The notes under the pieces: generated by a model | Database searches by the model: none | The model's input: only the letters and a program-made list of their open reading frames with translations | What the model was told of the DNA's origin: nothing | Translations under genes and position numbers: made by a program | Part shown: piece after piece, positions 1 through 10,863 of the stretch | How the letters are laid out: each line of letters opens with the position of its first letter | Numbering within the stretch: the stretch's first letter is position 1 | DNA from: Scedosporium boydii | Lineage: Eukaryota; Ascomycota; Sordariomycetes; Microascales; Microascaceae | Assembly (NCBI GenBank): GCA_002221725.1 | Contig: NJFT01000287.1 | Coordinates: 1-44,202, forward strand | Direction: 5' to 3' | Length of the DNA stretch: 44,202 nt

Positions 1-221
1 TTTTTTTTCAGTTTATTCCCTCCTCGAATCCTTCTTGGTGGTTTTGCGCACTTTTTGGGGGGCTGCCCGCACCACACCCACGCCTGCCAACTCAGCTTCT
101 CTTTGAGTCAATCCCCCATGCCCGTTCTGGTTCAGGCTCGGCAAGGTACGTTTGTACATCTAACATTGATCCCATCTCTCAATGTCTGCTCCTCGTCCAT
201 CTCTTCGTGGATATGATGATG

Positions 222-230
222 TACGAAGTA
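222..230 (+). repeat. TACGAAGTA word, first of 12 exact noncoding copies
   Basis: The word sits in the 11-mer GTACGAAGTAC at 221-231. Flanking T and A extend it to a hairpin with five-base arms (TGTAC and GTACA) around a GAA loop. Exact copies of the 9-mer or its complement start at 222, 8190, 14193, 15781, 16236, 16940, 20164, 22543, 28289, 34054, 34214 and 34804. All lie outside the coding exons called here. Confidence 0.85.
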
Positions 231-849
231 CACTACGTCCATCCGTCCACGGTACTGAGGGAGAGAAATCCGGCGAGTGGCGAGTTGCGAACTGCGAACC
301 GTTGCGGACTGAATTGCCTTTGGAGCCCTATGCACCCAAAACTCCTCTCATCGTATGGACCCGTCGTCTAGCCCGTGAAGTATGTATTACTCCGTACTTG
401 GTAAACTTTAGAAACCCGGGCCCGAGAGCACCAGTATTGATGGCGTTGCATCTGATCTACAGGTATAACCTGCGTCTCCGTTCGCCTCCGTCCGTCTTCA
501 TGGCTGTCCTCCATGCCTGGCTGCTAATAGCGAATTATCACCCGCCAGCGATGCCAAAAATCTGAGAATCGAAATTAATCAATTGATCCTACCTCGGTAG
601 CTCGATGATGCAGAGACTCTGATATCAGAGGTCGGCCAGAGGCCTGTGCCCGCCTGATATCATCTCATGAAGGCTCCCTGCCAGCTCGAACACATCGCTC
701 TCTCACATCTCTTGTTTCCCCATCCCCCCTCTGCTTCTGTCTCTTCTTCCTTATTTTCCTCCCGACAACCTCGGTGAAAGGTCGAGTCGCGGGCGGGCCA
801 CCCCCGGCACCCATCCCCAGGCCGCCCCCATGGAGTCTGCACAAGAAGC

Positions 850-881
850 TTTTCTTTTTTTTTTTTTCTTTCTTTTTTTTT
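850..881. repeat. T-rich low-complexity tract
   Basis: A nearly pure T tract broken by a few C residues. It gives rise to spurious open frames with poly-Phe or poly-Lys on the two strands. Confidence 0.9.
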
Positions 882-1461
882 GACGGGCGAAGACCCAACT
901 TAGTCTCCTGCAACCTCTGCGAATGCGGTGCTGATGCCCAACTCGTTTACAAAGTAATGCCTCACCCCATCAGTGCTTGGCTTGCTCTCCACACACCACA
1001 ACTGAACCCATTGGCTGTTAATGCCGTAGTTAAGAAAAATGATGCCACTCATCCTGTCCAGTCCAAGGCCTTTTTTTCCACTGCATTTGAGCCTATCACC
1101 GTTGGGTTGGGGCGGATATCCCTCGTTCTCGGCCCATCTCTCTGCAAAGCTCCATTTGCTCAAAATCCGACTCCTGTGCGTCCCATTGCGTCTCGACAAC
1201 AGGAAAGAAAATCGACCGTCTCGATGACTTGCCACCGTGTCAGCCTCCCATTCGCCTATTTTCTCCCTTACCCTACACCATTGGTGCCTGGAGTCGAGAA
1301 ACCACGTGCGACGCTCTCTTCGTTGATTTGGCTCCTTCTCATCTCTGGTGTTCGCCTGCACGCACCAAAGCCACCAATGCCAGGTAGAGCATTCTTGGTT
1401 ACGTTAGATTTCCAAAACCTTAGGCCAACTGGCTATGCCTGGTGAGTTAGGCATATGCCCT

Positions 1462-1507
1462 CCCCCCCCCCCCCCCCCCCCCCCTTCTCTCTCTCTCTCT
1501 CACTCTC
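1462..1507. repeat. C23 homopolymer followed by CT microsatellite
   Basis: Twenty-three consecutive C residues (1462-1484) run into CT dinucleotide repeats up to about 1507. Homopolymer length this long is prone to sequencing and replication slippage. Confidence 0.95.
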
Positions 1508-3709
1508 AAGCGGTCCGTTGTTCGTCGATGTTTGACTGGCACGTCGGGTCTTTTTTACATTCCAGTCCTCTTTACACACACGAGCAGGCCCCAACCCAAA
1601 GCACATGTACCTGCTTCTCGTACGTCTCCCCGGCCTATTCTCTGCGTGCTCCTTTACCCCAAGCGGAAAAAGAATAACCACTCACTCACGGGGAACCGAG
1701 TTGATCCTTGCCACGCCGCATTGGCGCCATGCTGCCTAACGAGATGAATATATGCCCTCATTGCCGTTACGCCCATGCCCATGAGGCCCTCCACGCCCGA
1801 GCCCCTAAGGACCGCAAGGATTGAGGCTGATCCTAACGCACAAACTACAGCGAGCGCTGGCTATGCGTCGAACGCTGAAAGTTGGGTCCTATCTTCAAAG
1901 CTCCGGGAGACACCGGAAAGGGATCGCGTCTTAATCTTCCTCTGTAGATGTAACCCCGGGTCCTCATCACTAAGTTAATCCAGCAGTCCCGGCTGGGCCA
2001 CGTTTCTTCATCGTCTATTCAGTCTGAGATCAACAAGAAGTTGAGAGCAGGGTCGCTCTCTTTCACAAACTATGGTGCTGTTGTCACGGGTACCGAGTCG
2101 ACCTAGCGGTGACACACATGCCTATTATGCCAGGCAGAATTTTATGCCCTCGATCCTTTTGTCACTTACCCCAGATCATCATCAGTGCTTAGAGTTCAAA
2201 CGGTCTTGGTAACACGGCATGGATACGTATACCCTGGCCACCAACTCCGTTGCCAATCTGATCTTGAACTCTTAGTATTGCTACCCTAGCCGATTGGTTA
2301 CCCTGAGTCTGCTCGCGTTGTTCCACCTCCTCCAGCACCGAGGCATTTCTTTTTTCTCTTTGCTTCGGCTTTCTTGTCCGTCCTCCTGTGCGGGGACAGT
2401 CATGGGACGAGGGTTACGGTCACGCTTTGAGTGATGCGTTTCTCATGATATCTAGTCCTCATTCATCCCACCCCTTTCCCGCGACATTTTGGAGACTTCC
2501 CGTTACTCGTGCCGCAAGGCCTCTCTACCATCCTTCCAGTTGCAATGCTTCACCTTATCTCTCACCCGCCCTTGAGATGAAAAGGCCTAGCCTATACCCC
2601 CTGGCGCAGACCAGGTGCTAGCCCACGCATATGCGACGACTGGACATACCAAAAGAAGCAAGATAGTGAGACCCTCCACCCCCTTCACAGGTTCAAAAAT
2701 CTACAGGAGCAATTTCCAGGAGAGAGATGCCGCTGCGGGCATCGCATCGCCATTACTGTCCCGGTTCTCCCGCATTTGATGATTGTCAAACCGTGTCTCC
2801 TAGAGCACCCATAGCCATTCACCGAGTATGGTGTGATCTTCTTGGGCAACCACCCCCCCCTCCCCCCCAAAAATGCGTACGACAAATCAGTATAAATTCC
2901 TGTTGCTTTCGATTGACGACTATATGTCGCCACCTCTTCGAGGGCTTGTTGAAAAAGAAAGAGAGAAAAAAAAAACACGACAGAACACAACATGGAGATC
3001 TGCCTGCCTCCCTCCCCACTGTGGTCCCGCAAACATAGACACACGCCCACATCCGCGACGAGTAGAACATGTAAAAAATCAATTCAAGTGATAAGCGTGG
3101 CGTGGGGGTTTGCAATTCGTGCCATTATCTACTATACTCCGTACGAGCGCCTTGAGTTCGCCCCAAGAGTTGGGGGCCATCCACAGGCTATCCACAGAAC
3201 CAAGAAGAAAAAGAACCTGAAGATCTCCAACTTAGCAAGTTGTCCCTCAAGTTAGATCCGGTATCCTCAAACTCCCTGACTCGATCACGGCATCTGAGGA
3301 GATATGGCTTTCAAAACTGGAACACATCAATGTTCCGAGGCCATCTTCTCAGTATCTAGACTATTTACATCAAGTGGGATTCCGCGGTTAACCCCAGAGG
3401 GGCCTCCTGGCTTCAGATTGACTGAGCAGAGACTCTTGTCACCTTACTTGAGTGTGAATTGTTCCTGAGGACTGAAAGCGTCTCTGCTCTGGAAAGAGGG
3501 TTTAACTGACGGGAATATAAACACTGGGCCCGAAAGCCTCGTATCCATTTTGATAACATACTATTAAATAGGAGTGGATACAATCGTGACCTTCATATAC
3601 GCCCGTCGCGATCACTCACGTTCGGTTTAAGCTCTATAGAGCTCCTCAACAATACTCAACAATATGGCTCTTCCTCCATCACCCATCACTCCCCCCCCTT
3701 CCTCTCTCT

Positions 3710-6700
3710 CTAGTGCTGAGAACTCCATCCCACCCAACTCCTCGGCATCACTCTCCATATCTTCACTTCGCCGGATCGCAAGTCATCAAGCTTAAAGCTC
3801 TCCAACTTGACCTTCTTACTCTCGCGCCCTTGGCCCCAAGCCCTCACCTTCTTTTTGGTACCATCCCATTCCGCGACAACTGCAACATGATCCGGCTTGC
3901 CAACCTCGGCCGAGTATTTCGCATGCATCGGTCCGTGCTTCCCTTGAAAGCGCGCGTTGCGGAAAGAAATGATATCACCAGGCCGAATTTCGTCGTTCTG
4001 AAGCGTAGAAGCGTTGGCCATATTTGCATAGACAAGGGCCCCGTATGCCCGCATCCCCACAGGATGTAAGGCTTCCTTGAACGGCCGAAGAAGATCCAAG
4101 ACCAGGCCTTGTGGCGTGCCGTCCCCAACCACGGAGTCCTTCTTGGATGTTACCATATCGGCAATGGCACGGCCGAAGCGCTCATGTGACTGCTCCAACT
4201 GATCCTGGCGGAGAGTCCGGGGAGGTCCTTCATGATGCTGATCGACCTCCACATCCGCAGGGTTATAGGGATCGTACTGCACAATGAGCGTTGTTTGGGA
4301 GTAATCGATGAAAAGGATCCGAACAGTCCTCGTGATGACCGTCTTGGCACCACGGTTTGTCGAAGTAGATTCCTCGCTCTCGAAGAGGATATCCTTCCTT
4401 TCCTGGAGTGGTGGCGGGACTTGGTTAGATTGCTTCCACCAACCGCTTTGTAGAGCGGGATCCAGCTCCTCGGCTATGAAACCCGTGTCCAGAGACGCTC
4501 GCCCAACGTCAACAGAGGGTCTGCCAGCCGAGCGTTGAACGTCAAACGATTGTCTCGGGGGAGGTCGGATTGGAAGAGCGGTCGCCGGCGGCATCCTCCG
4601 ATCCAGTGGTGGAGAGGATGGGATTGATGGACCAGCAAGACCCGATTCCTCGTTATATTGGTAGCCTCCAATTTTCGGACTAGTATAGCTGTGAGGTTGG
4701 AATGCTGGGTTCACGTCCAGATCCCTTGGCGGCGGTGGCGGCGGAGGTGGCGGCGGGGCAGATCGCGGCGCATCTACCGATGCCCGGGGACCCGGAAGCG
4801 GCTGGCCTGGGATGGGAGGTGGGATAGCCCTCGGAGCAGCCGTGCTCGGGATGGGCGGCGGCGAAATGGGGGGCGCACTGGCAACGGGTGACCCTACTGG
4901 CGTGCGCTCGTCCTCAAAACTGGATTCACGGGCCGTCGATTTTAAAGCATCTTTGTGAGGTACTGAAGACGCAATGTCCGTATCATAATCGCCTTCGTAT
5001 TCTGTAACCTCCTCGTCATCGTCCTTCGGGTGTCGAGGAGGCCGGGCCGTGGGAACAATATATTCATCTGCAGTAGAACTCTGACTTAAGCTCGGTGGTA
5101 ATGGCGGCGGGGGTCTAGTATGGGATGCCGGAAGTGTCGGAGCTGACCCTGGAATTGGTGGCGGAGGCCGGCTATTCCTCTTGCTATGAGCTGCCGTGGT
5201 AGGACTGGTAGGCGAGGTGAGTTCCTTGTTCTCCATCCCGCTAGACGTAGGTGGAACTATAGGGATCGAGGGAATCCGGGGCGAGGTCGGGAGAGTAGGT
5301 GACGGGAGAGAAGGAGGCGGCGGTGGCGGTGAACGCATGGCAACTGGCGGGGCCGTTTCGCTGTTCAGCTCCTCATCTTTAGTCGGCCGTCGGGGGTGTT
5401 CTGAGAGTTCGTCATCAGACTCCGACCCTGTACTAGGCGACATTACGGTTGAGTGAGGGGCAGGCGGCGCGCCGGCTACGAGGACGTTAATTATGGAACG
5501 AACAGTACTCTTCCCGGGTCTCTTACCATCTGCGGACTCCGGAGGTGGTGCAGGGCGGCCGCCAGGAATCGGAGGTGGGCTAGCTGGGGCTCGAGCTTCA
5601 CCTCTCTAAGTAAGCAAGCGGGAAAGAATGAAGTGGGAAGGGAGTCAATGGTGACTTACGAGTCTGGTCGTGGTCCGGGTATTCCTCAGAATCATCGCTA
5701 ATGGGATGCGGTGGCAATTTGGGAGCGCTTTCCTCCTCAGAGATATCTACACGTGGATAGTCCACCGACTGCCTGGTCGACATACCTGGCAAAGCCATCA
5801 ACGTTGGAACTGGGGGTGCGACTCGCGAGACCGGGGACGACTCGTCGATGCTATCGGTGTAGCCTTGGTCCTTTGGTACGATGGAACGCCGCTTCTTCTT
5901 TGGTAATGTAGGAGCAGCCACTGGCATGAACATGCCAGGCATTCCCATGCCGCCACTCATCTTTGCCATACGCGCCCGAAGTTCCTCCTTTCGACGGATT
6001 TCTGGATCGATGTCGTCCTCCTCTTCCTGATCATCATCTTCTTCGTCCAGTTCGTCATCTTGGTTAGGGTGAGAAACGGGTCTTGGCTTGTCATCGGCTT
6101 CCTCCCTTTCCGTGAGATCCTCTGCGCCTTCGGTTGTATCGCCGGCGCCTGACATGTCTGCCTCATTGCCATCATTTGGGTTGAGGGATAAGGCATCCCT
6201 GGTTGACCTGCGCCTGGCGGCAGGGATAGCACGGTGTTCATCTATTGAAACTCTGCCTTCAAGATTGTCCAGTTCGCCGTGATCCGAGGCGGTAGTATGT
6301 TCCGATGTTTCAGAAATATCCGCACGCTTCTTCTGCGGACGTTTTGGCTTTTCTTTCTTGGCTAGGGCTTCGGCATGCCGTTGAGCTGCTTCAGCCTGCT
6401 GCTTCTGCAGGAGTGCTATGCGTTCTTGAAGACTAGTAGGTTTCGGCTGATCTTCCTCGCGGTCGTCGGCGTTCTCGGAGATAGAAACTGAGCTCGTCCC
6501 GGCTGGTTCCGCAAGCTCTTTGCTTGAGGGCTCCTCTTTCCTGATATTGGGATCTTCCTCGCGGATGTACATCCGTGGTGGGAGCTCAGCGCGCGGCGGC
6601 GGGACGTATGCATCTCTGCTTGGAGGCGGGGGAACAAACGGTTTCTTGACGTAATTAAGAGAGCTCGGCTTGAACGGGGTAATTGGACCCCCTCCAGATT

Positions 6701-7259
6701 TATTGAAGGCAGCAATGCGGTCCCTGATTGAACCGCTTGTGGGCTTTTCCGCAACCGGAGGGGGATTATTCCGGTGCACCGTACCCGCGGGCGGACTTGG
6801 TTTGGGTTCAGGAGCCCTGGTCTGCTGCGGAATTGGCACCGTCGGCGGAGGCGGTTCAGGAGTGGCGGGCGATGGGACAGTGGCCTTTTCTTCTTGCTCG
6901 GGTTCGGAAGGCAGAGGCGGCGGTAGCTGTCTCTCGGTGATTGGAGAGGTTAATACCGGCGGTGCCGAAGGGGGCGGCGCTACATCTTCCTGAGGAGGAG
7001 GAGGAGGAGGGGGTACCGAGTCTCTCTTCACCCGCCTTGTTGGTCGTGGAGGAGCTGTTGGTTCATACCTCTCCACGAAGTTGCGGGGGAAGATTCCTTC
7101 CTGTTTCCCACCAGTCTCATCAACATATTCACCAGTATACCACTCATCATCATCTTGGTCAGTTACCGTGATGATTTGGCCCGCATTGAATTGCAAATCA
7201 TCCTCATGTGGTGAGGAGTATTCAAAGAGGGCCTTCACAAAGAAAAGCCCAGTGGACAT
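3710..7259 (-). CDS. bbc1: Bbc1-like SH3 protein of cortical actin patches
   Basis: Predicted 1130-aa protein from three exons: 7259-5660, 5601-5527 and 5427-3710. An SH3 domain fills residues 8-66, with the ALFEY, ALYDY-like, opening and a closing FPRNFVERY. A long disordered middle follows, with many polyproline stretches, acidic blocks and a Lys/Glu/Arg/Ala-rich, probably coiled-coil segment. The last ~250 residues form the conserved C-terminal globular domain of the Bbc1 family, from about GWWKQSNQ to RSWVGW. In yeast, Bbc1/Mti1 binds type I myosins and Las17/WASP at endocytic actin patches and restrains actin assembly; the same role is inferred here. The gene is divergent from rtr1. The 99-nt second intron is stop-free and in frame, so a protein 33 residues longer is possible; I prefer splicing because it joins ADG to SESDDE and removes an uncharacteristically hydrophobic stretch. 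Confidence 0.88.
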
Positions 7260-8283
7260 TTTCTATTGTGTGAATATGTAATTTTTGAGTGCAAGTGGAT
7301 GGGTGAGGATGCAGCTGTGGTTGCCTAGAGGTGATGTTGTGAGTGGTGATGCTAAATCTTTTGTCTTTGGTTGGGCGTATTCGTAGTCTGCGGAGGCTCG
7401 GGGTTGGTTGGTGGGTGGCGTGCTTGTCTGATAATTGGTGTTCGTTGACAAGTTGACAATCGTTGACAATGATTTGACAGCAATGATATGTTTCAGGGTC
7501 GAGATCTTGAGGAAGGAGCGGCAAACGCTTCCCTCGACATGGGAGAGAGAATCACGAATCTCAAACAAGTCGTAGCATCGAAGGAGGCTGTGATCTGCAG
7601 CTCGAGGCAACGACGTCAGCGCATGAATAAGAAAATAAAACGGAGGTAAGTTTAGTGCTGGCTGGTCGTCGAGGTGAAGATAAGGTGATGGACGTACTTA
7701 TGATACCAATAAACCTTGCCACTGAAGGAAAGCCAGAGGCGAGGCCAGAACCAGCTTGTCTTGAGGGATCGTTGAGAGCAACGGGGGCTCAGAGCTTCGA
7801 TTTCCCCTCACTTATTCCTCGGGTGCTCGAGAAAGATTGACGTGGAGGAGGGTATTCTGCACTTGATGGAAATTAAACTGGGGCCATTTCCTACCGTTGG
7901 ACCGTTGGTCGTTGCTGTGAGGAGGGAAGAAAGGAGCAGCGCTAAGGCGGTGACTATCTCGGTCCCGTGTGATTACGAAGTCCACAACGTCTTCGAAACC
8001 AGGACTTGACTTGTTGGCCTTGACTTGGACTTGGGCCAAAACGTGGTTTCAAATCATGGCAACGTCTTTTTTTATTATGTAATCCAACCCGCCTTTTACT
8101 CTCACCGTTTTATAATAGAGTGGCGTAGCAATTGTGGGATGTCCTTGTCCCACATCTTAATCTCGTCTGATGACGTTCCTCTTTGAACCTACTTCGTACA
8201 GTTCTAACCAAAAGGGGGGGGAGGAAGGAAGAAAACGAAACCCTGAGGAAGTCAGGACAGCTCCGTCTTGCCAATCTACCATC
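7260..8283. other. Divergent intergenic region bbc1/rtr1
   Basis: This 1-kb stretch must hold both promoters. It contains repeated GTTGACAA-like words around 7445-7475, G/A-rich DNA at 8213-8235 just before the rtr1 start, and one TACTTCGTAC word at 8190-8199 only 94 bp upstream of the chosen rtr1 ATG. No other gene was seen. Confidence 0.6.
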
Positions 8284-9144
8284 ATGGCGTCTCCCTTTAA
8301 TTCCGCGAAGGGTATGAACAACCGCCTGCCCGCAAACTCGAAGTCTCAGACCGAGGCCCACAACCCAGGTCAATGCTCAGAAAACTCGGAAAATAATTCG
8401 CTACGATCACCTCGCGACCCGAAAGAAATTGCCTTTCAGCACGCTCGCATCCTCCAGCAACGCAAGGAAATTGAGGCCATAATTCTACAAAACCTAATAA
8501 CGCTTTCAGAGTACCCACGCATTCGAACACCTCCGCATTCGTCGGCGTCTCCTGCGCCCTCCGACGTCGCAGACTTCAAGCAGCTTATTCGCCTCTTCCA
8601 ACCATCAGACTATGACGATCTCATTGCCGAGAGAAACGCGAACGGGTTGTGCGGGTACGTCCTGTGCGCCAAGCCGAAGCTGAAGGCAACACCCGGAGGC
8701 GCTTGGAAACTGGTTAAGAATGGCGGGAAGAGTATCGATATTGTCCACCGCAGAGAACATGAGCAATGGTGCTCGCAATCCTGTGCGCGGCATGCCTTCT
8801 ACGTCAAGGTCCAACTAAATGAAACTGCGGCCTGGGAGCGAGTCGGTATTCCAGACATAGACATCGAAATTTTAGATGAAGGGAGGACGAGTATAAACGG
8901 GCAATCAACATCAGGGAGCAAAGGCAAGACGGAGGGACAGTCTCAAGCCAAGGCTGCTAGGGATGCCACATTACTCGCTACCGAGCGGGGGGATACCGGA
9001 GGTGGCACCGCACTATCGGTCACATTGAGACCAAAGGAGGTTACCGTACCGCCCAAGGACATGGATTTAGGGACCGCCGAGGATGATGAGGAAGCACATC
9101 TTAGGCTAGAGGGGTACACACCGAAGTCAAGGCCTGGGATCTGA
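8284..9144 (+). CDS. rtr1: Rtr1/RPAP2-type RNA polymerase II CTD phosphatase
   Basis: Intronless, predicted 286 aa. The Rtr1/RPAP2 zinc-finger signature is clear: GLCGYVLC gives Cys123 and Cys128, and the WCSQSCARH segment gives Cys163, Cys167 and His170, followed by FYVKVQLNETAAWERVG as in the family. Rtr1 proteins dephosphorylate the RNA polymerase II C-terminal domain (chiefly Ser5-P) and help import the polymerase into the nucleus. The N-terminal helix (PKEIAFQHARILQQRKEIEA) also fits. The C-terminal third is low-complexity and polar. I chose the ATG at 8284 (ATCATGGCG context); an in-frame ATG at 8170 would add 38 residues that look like leader sequence and include one of the dispersed TACTTCGTA words. 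It converges with the eS17 gene. Confidence 0.9.
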   Translation: MASPFNSAKGMNNRLPANSKSQTEAHNPGQCSENSENNSLRSPRDPKEIAFQHARILQQRKEIEAIILQNLITLSEYPRIRTPPHSSASPAPSDVADFKQLIRLFQPSDYDDLIAERNANGLCGYVLCAKPKLKATPGGAWKLVKNGGKSIDIVHRREHEQWCSQSCARHAFYVKVQLNETAAWERVGIPDIDIEILDEGRTSINGQSTSGSKGKTEGQSQAKAARDATLLATERGDTGGGTALSVTLRPKEVTVPPKDMDLGTAEDDEEAHLRLEGYTPKSRPGI

Positions 9145-9594
9145 GAATGTGCTTGCAAGCATACCTACTAGGGTAGATCATTGAAGCCACTCGACGTCAG
9201 CTAAGCCTGCGGCCGAATTTTAGATGGCATCAATTGCAACAGCACGCCATCTCTCAGGATTCGGGTGTATGCAGGGAGCAATAGTGTTGCCACCGGCGGA
9301 TGTTATAGCATGTACATGCTAGTCCAAGCCCCAGTACGAGTCCCGGCTCGCCAGGCTGAGTGAGTTAATGCGTCACGGTCACTGCACGCTAGGAAGAAAG
9401 GGTATTGCTCTTGGCGATCAAGCGTCATCTCAGGCGTTGAGCCCAGAGAGTCGGCGACACCTTGCAGGGGAAACGATAAATTTTCCGATGTAATGCAATG
9501 CGAACTCACACTACAGTCCTTCAAGACGCCGTATAGCACTAATCCGATCCCAGTATCTTTTGTAAACCAGTCCCATCGCCCACTTCCTGTTCCT
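9145..9594. other. Convergent 3' region rtr1/eS17
   Basis: Both neighbouring genes end here, so it should hold two 3' UTRs and polyadenylation sites. Open frames in it lack family features. Nothing else was seen. Confidence 0.6.
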
Positions 9595-10183
9595 TTAATC
9601 TCGTCGTCGGTCGCCGAATCTGCGGCCACCGCGGTCCTGTGCCTGGGTCTGGGTAACGGGAATGACATTGACGGGGATCGAATCAAACTATAAAAAGAGA
9701 CCTAGAGCATTAGCGAGGGACCACACTACAGAAACGAGCAGAGAAGAGGGCAGGGGAGCCGGGGCCACGTACGCCGAGAGACTTGAGAAGGTCCTTAGTC
9801 TCTACGTCGACATCAAGCTGGCCGCTCTCAGAGTTCTGAGTGAAGTCAAGGGCGGACACCTCGGGAACGTATTGATCCTTGCGCTCACGCTCCTCCTCCT
9901 GGAGCTTGAAAGAAATGCCTCGGACAGGACCCCGCTGGATGCGCTTCATCAAGTGCGTGGTAAAACCGGCGATCTGTGAAAATAAAACATTGTTAGTTAC
10001 GTTAGCCATACTACTAACTATTTCTTCCCGGCTGACCTTGTTGCGAAGACGCTTGGAGGAGATGATGGCAATTTCATCGCAGATCCTCTTGTTGGTCTCG
10101 AAGTCGAGCGTAAGCTTGGGGTAGTACCGCTCAATGATGACCTTGGCGGACTTCTTGACAGTCTTCGTTCGAACACGACCCAT
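9595..10183 (-). CDS. RPS17: 40S ribosomal protein eS17
   Basis: Predicted 146 aa from three exons: 10183-10037, 9973-9773 and 9687-9595. The protein opens [21 protein letters not shown] and continues through the nearly invariant eS17 core ([18 protein letters not shown], then [20 protein letters not shown]) to an Arg-rich tail. Both introns were found by restoring family sequence: intron 1 joins RLRNK to IAGFTTH; intron 2 (GTACGT to TATAG) joins LLKSLG to FDSIPVNV. eS17 is a small-subunit protein in the beak/head region. Intron 1 is 63 nt and lacks an in-frame stop, so retention would insert 21 residues. An E-box palindrome lies 168 bp upstream of the ATG. Confidence 0.96.
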
Positions 10184-10863
10184 TGTGACGGTGGCTGGTT
10201 TTAACTCGGTGTTGAGAGGAGAAAGGAATCGGTGTTGAGGTTGTCGATAGAGGACTTGAAATTCTTTGTGAGATGTGGGGGAGTTTGGATAGTGAGCTGG
10301 GAAACTTCAAATTGTGCCCTACCACCAACGCCCACGCAAACGAAGTGGAATCACGTGAATAGGCACCCGCAAATATTCGGCAACAGCTGGCAGCCCTCGT
10401 CTCAATGAAGACCCATTTTTACTCCACTTTTATCCATTTTTCCCACTTCAATGTTGAAGGCTCCCAATCCAACGTCCTGCAAAGCAAGAAGCTGTCGTCC
10501 CTAGGAGAAGGGAATCAATATACAATTGGCCCATTAAAATGGTGGCAGAAGAGCAGATTTTCCTGAAGCAAAAAGTGCTTACTTTTACAATTTCTACAAC
10601 ATTTGACGCAAATGTGTGTGAGCACAAGGGAGGTGCTTGACCAATGTTGCGACTGGGAGAAGCATATTCACCGTCATACTTCGGGCCCCGTAAACGAGGA
10701 CTGGCTGGGCTCTAATTAGAACCCAATCAGCCATTCTCGTAGAGAATTTTGAAATTGAAGCGCTGCACAATACGGTAGCATCGAGAGAAGGCTGGTTGAC
10801 AAGCTAACTTAATAGTACATTTATATCCTCTAACTTTACAATTACTCCCCCATGATCGAGACC
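10184..10863. other. eS17 promoter / mrp51 3' flank
   Basis: Upstream of eS17 and downstream of mrp51, which both read leftward. It contains the E-box at 10351-10358 and an A/T-rich middle. No coding potential was seen. Confidence 0.6.
10351..10358. promoter_or_regulatory. E-box palindrome TCACGTGA upstream of eS17
   Basis: A perfect 8-bp palindrome with a CACGTG core, 168 bp upstream of the eS17 start codon. Cbf1-type bHLH factors bind this core, and Cbf1-like sites are known at ribosomal protein promoters in several ascomycetes. The ubiquitin-eL40 promoter here has a matching CACGTGA. Function is inferred. Confidence 0.45.

Larger units (their letters stand above)
1..3709. other. 3.7-kb gene-free left flank, pyrimidine-rich
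   Basis: No reading frame here has family motifs, and the longest open frames run through homopolymers. Visible landmarks are a T-rich tract at 850-881, a run of 23 C followed by CT repeats at 1462-1507, short purine/pyrimidine tracts near 2850-2980, one GTACGAAGTAC word at 221-231, and TACTCCGTAC words at 388-397 and 3135-3144. The right end is the 3' flank of bbc1. The rest may be a long promoter or 5' leader of a gene beyond the left edge, because CT-rich tracts are common near fungal transcription starts. That is inference. Confidence 0.6.

Noticed and set aside
617..630. 14-bp palindrome CTCTGATATCAGAG
   Set aside because: About two to three perfect 14-bp palindromes are expected by chance in 44 kb.
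774..1445. 223-codon plus-strand open frame
   Set aside because: It runs through a poly-T tract coding poly-Phe, has no domain, and has shadows on the other strand.
9303..9686. 127-codon minus-strand frame next to eS17
   Set aside because: It overlaps the last eS17 exon in another frame and ends in 3' flank sequence.
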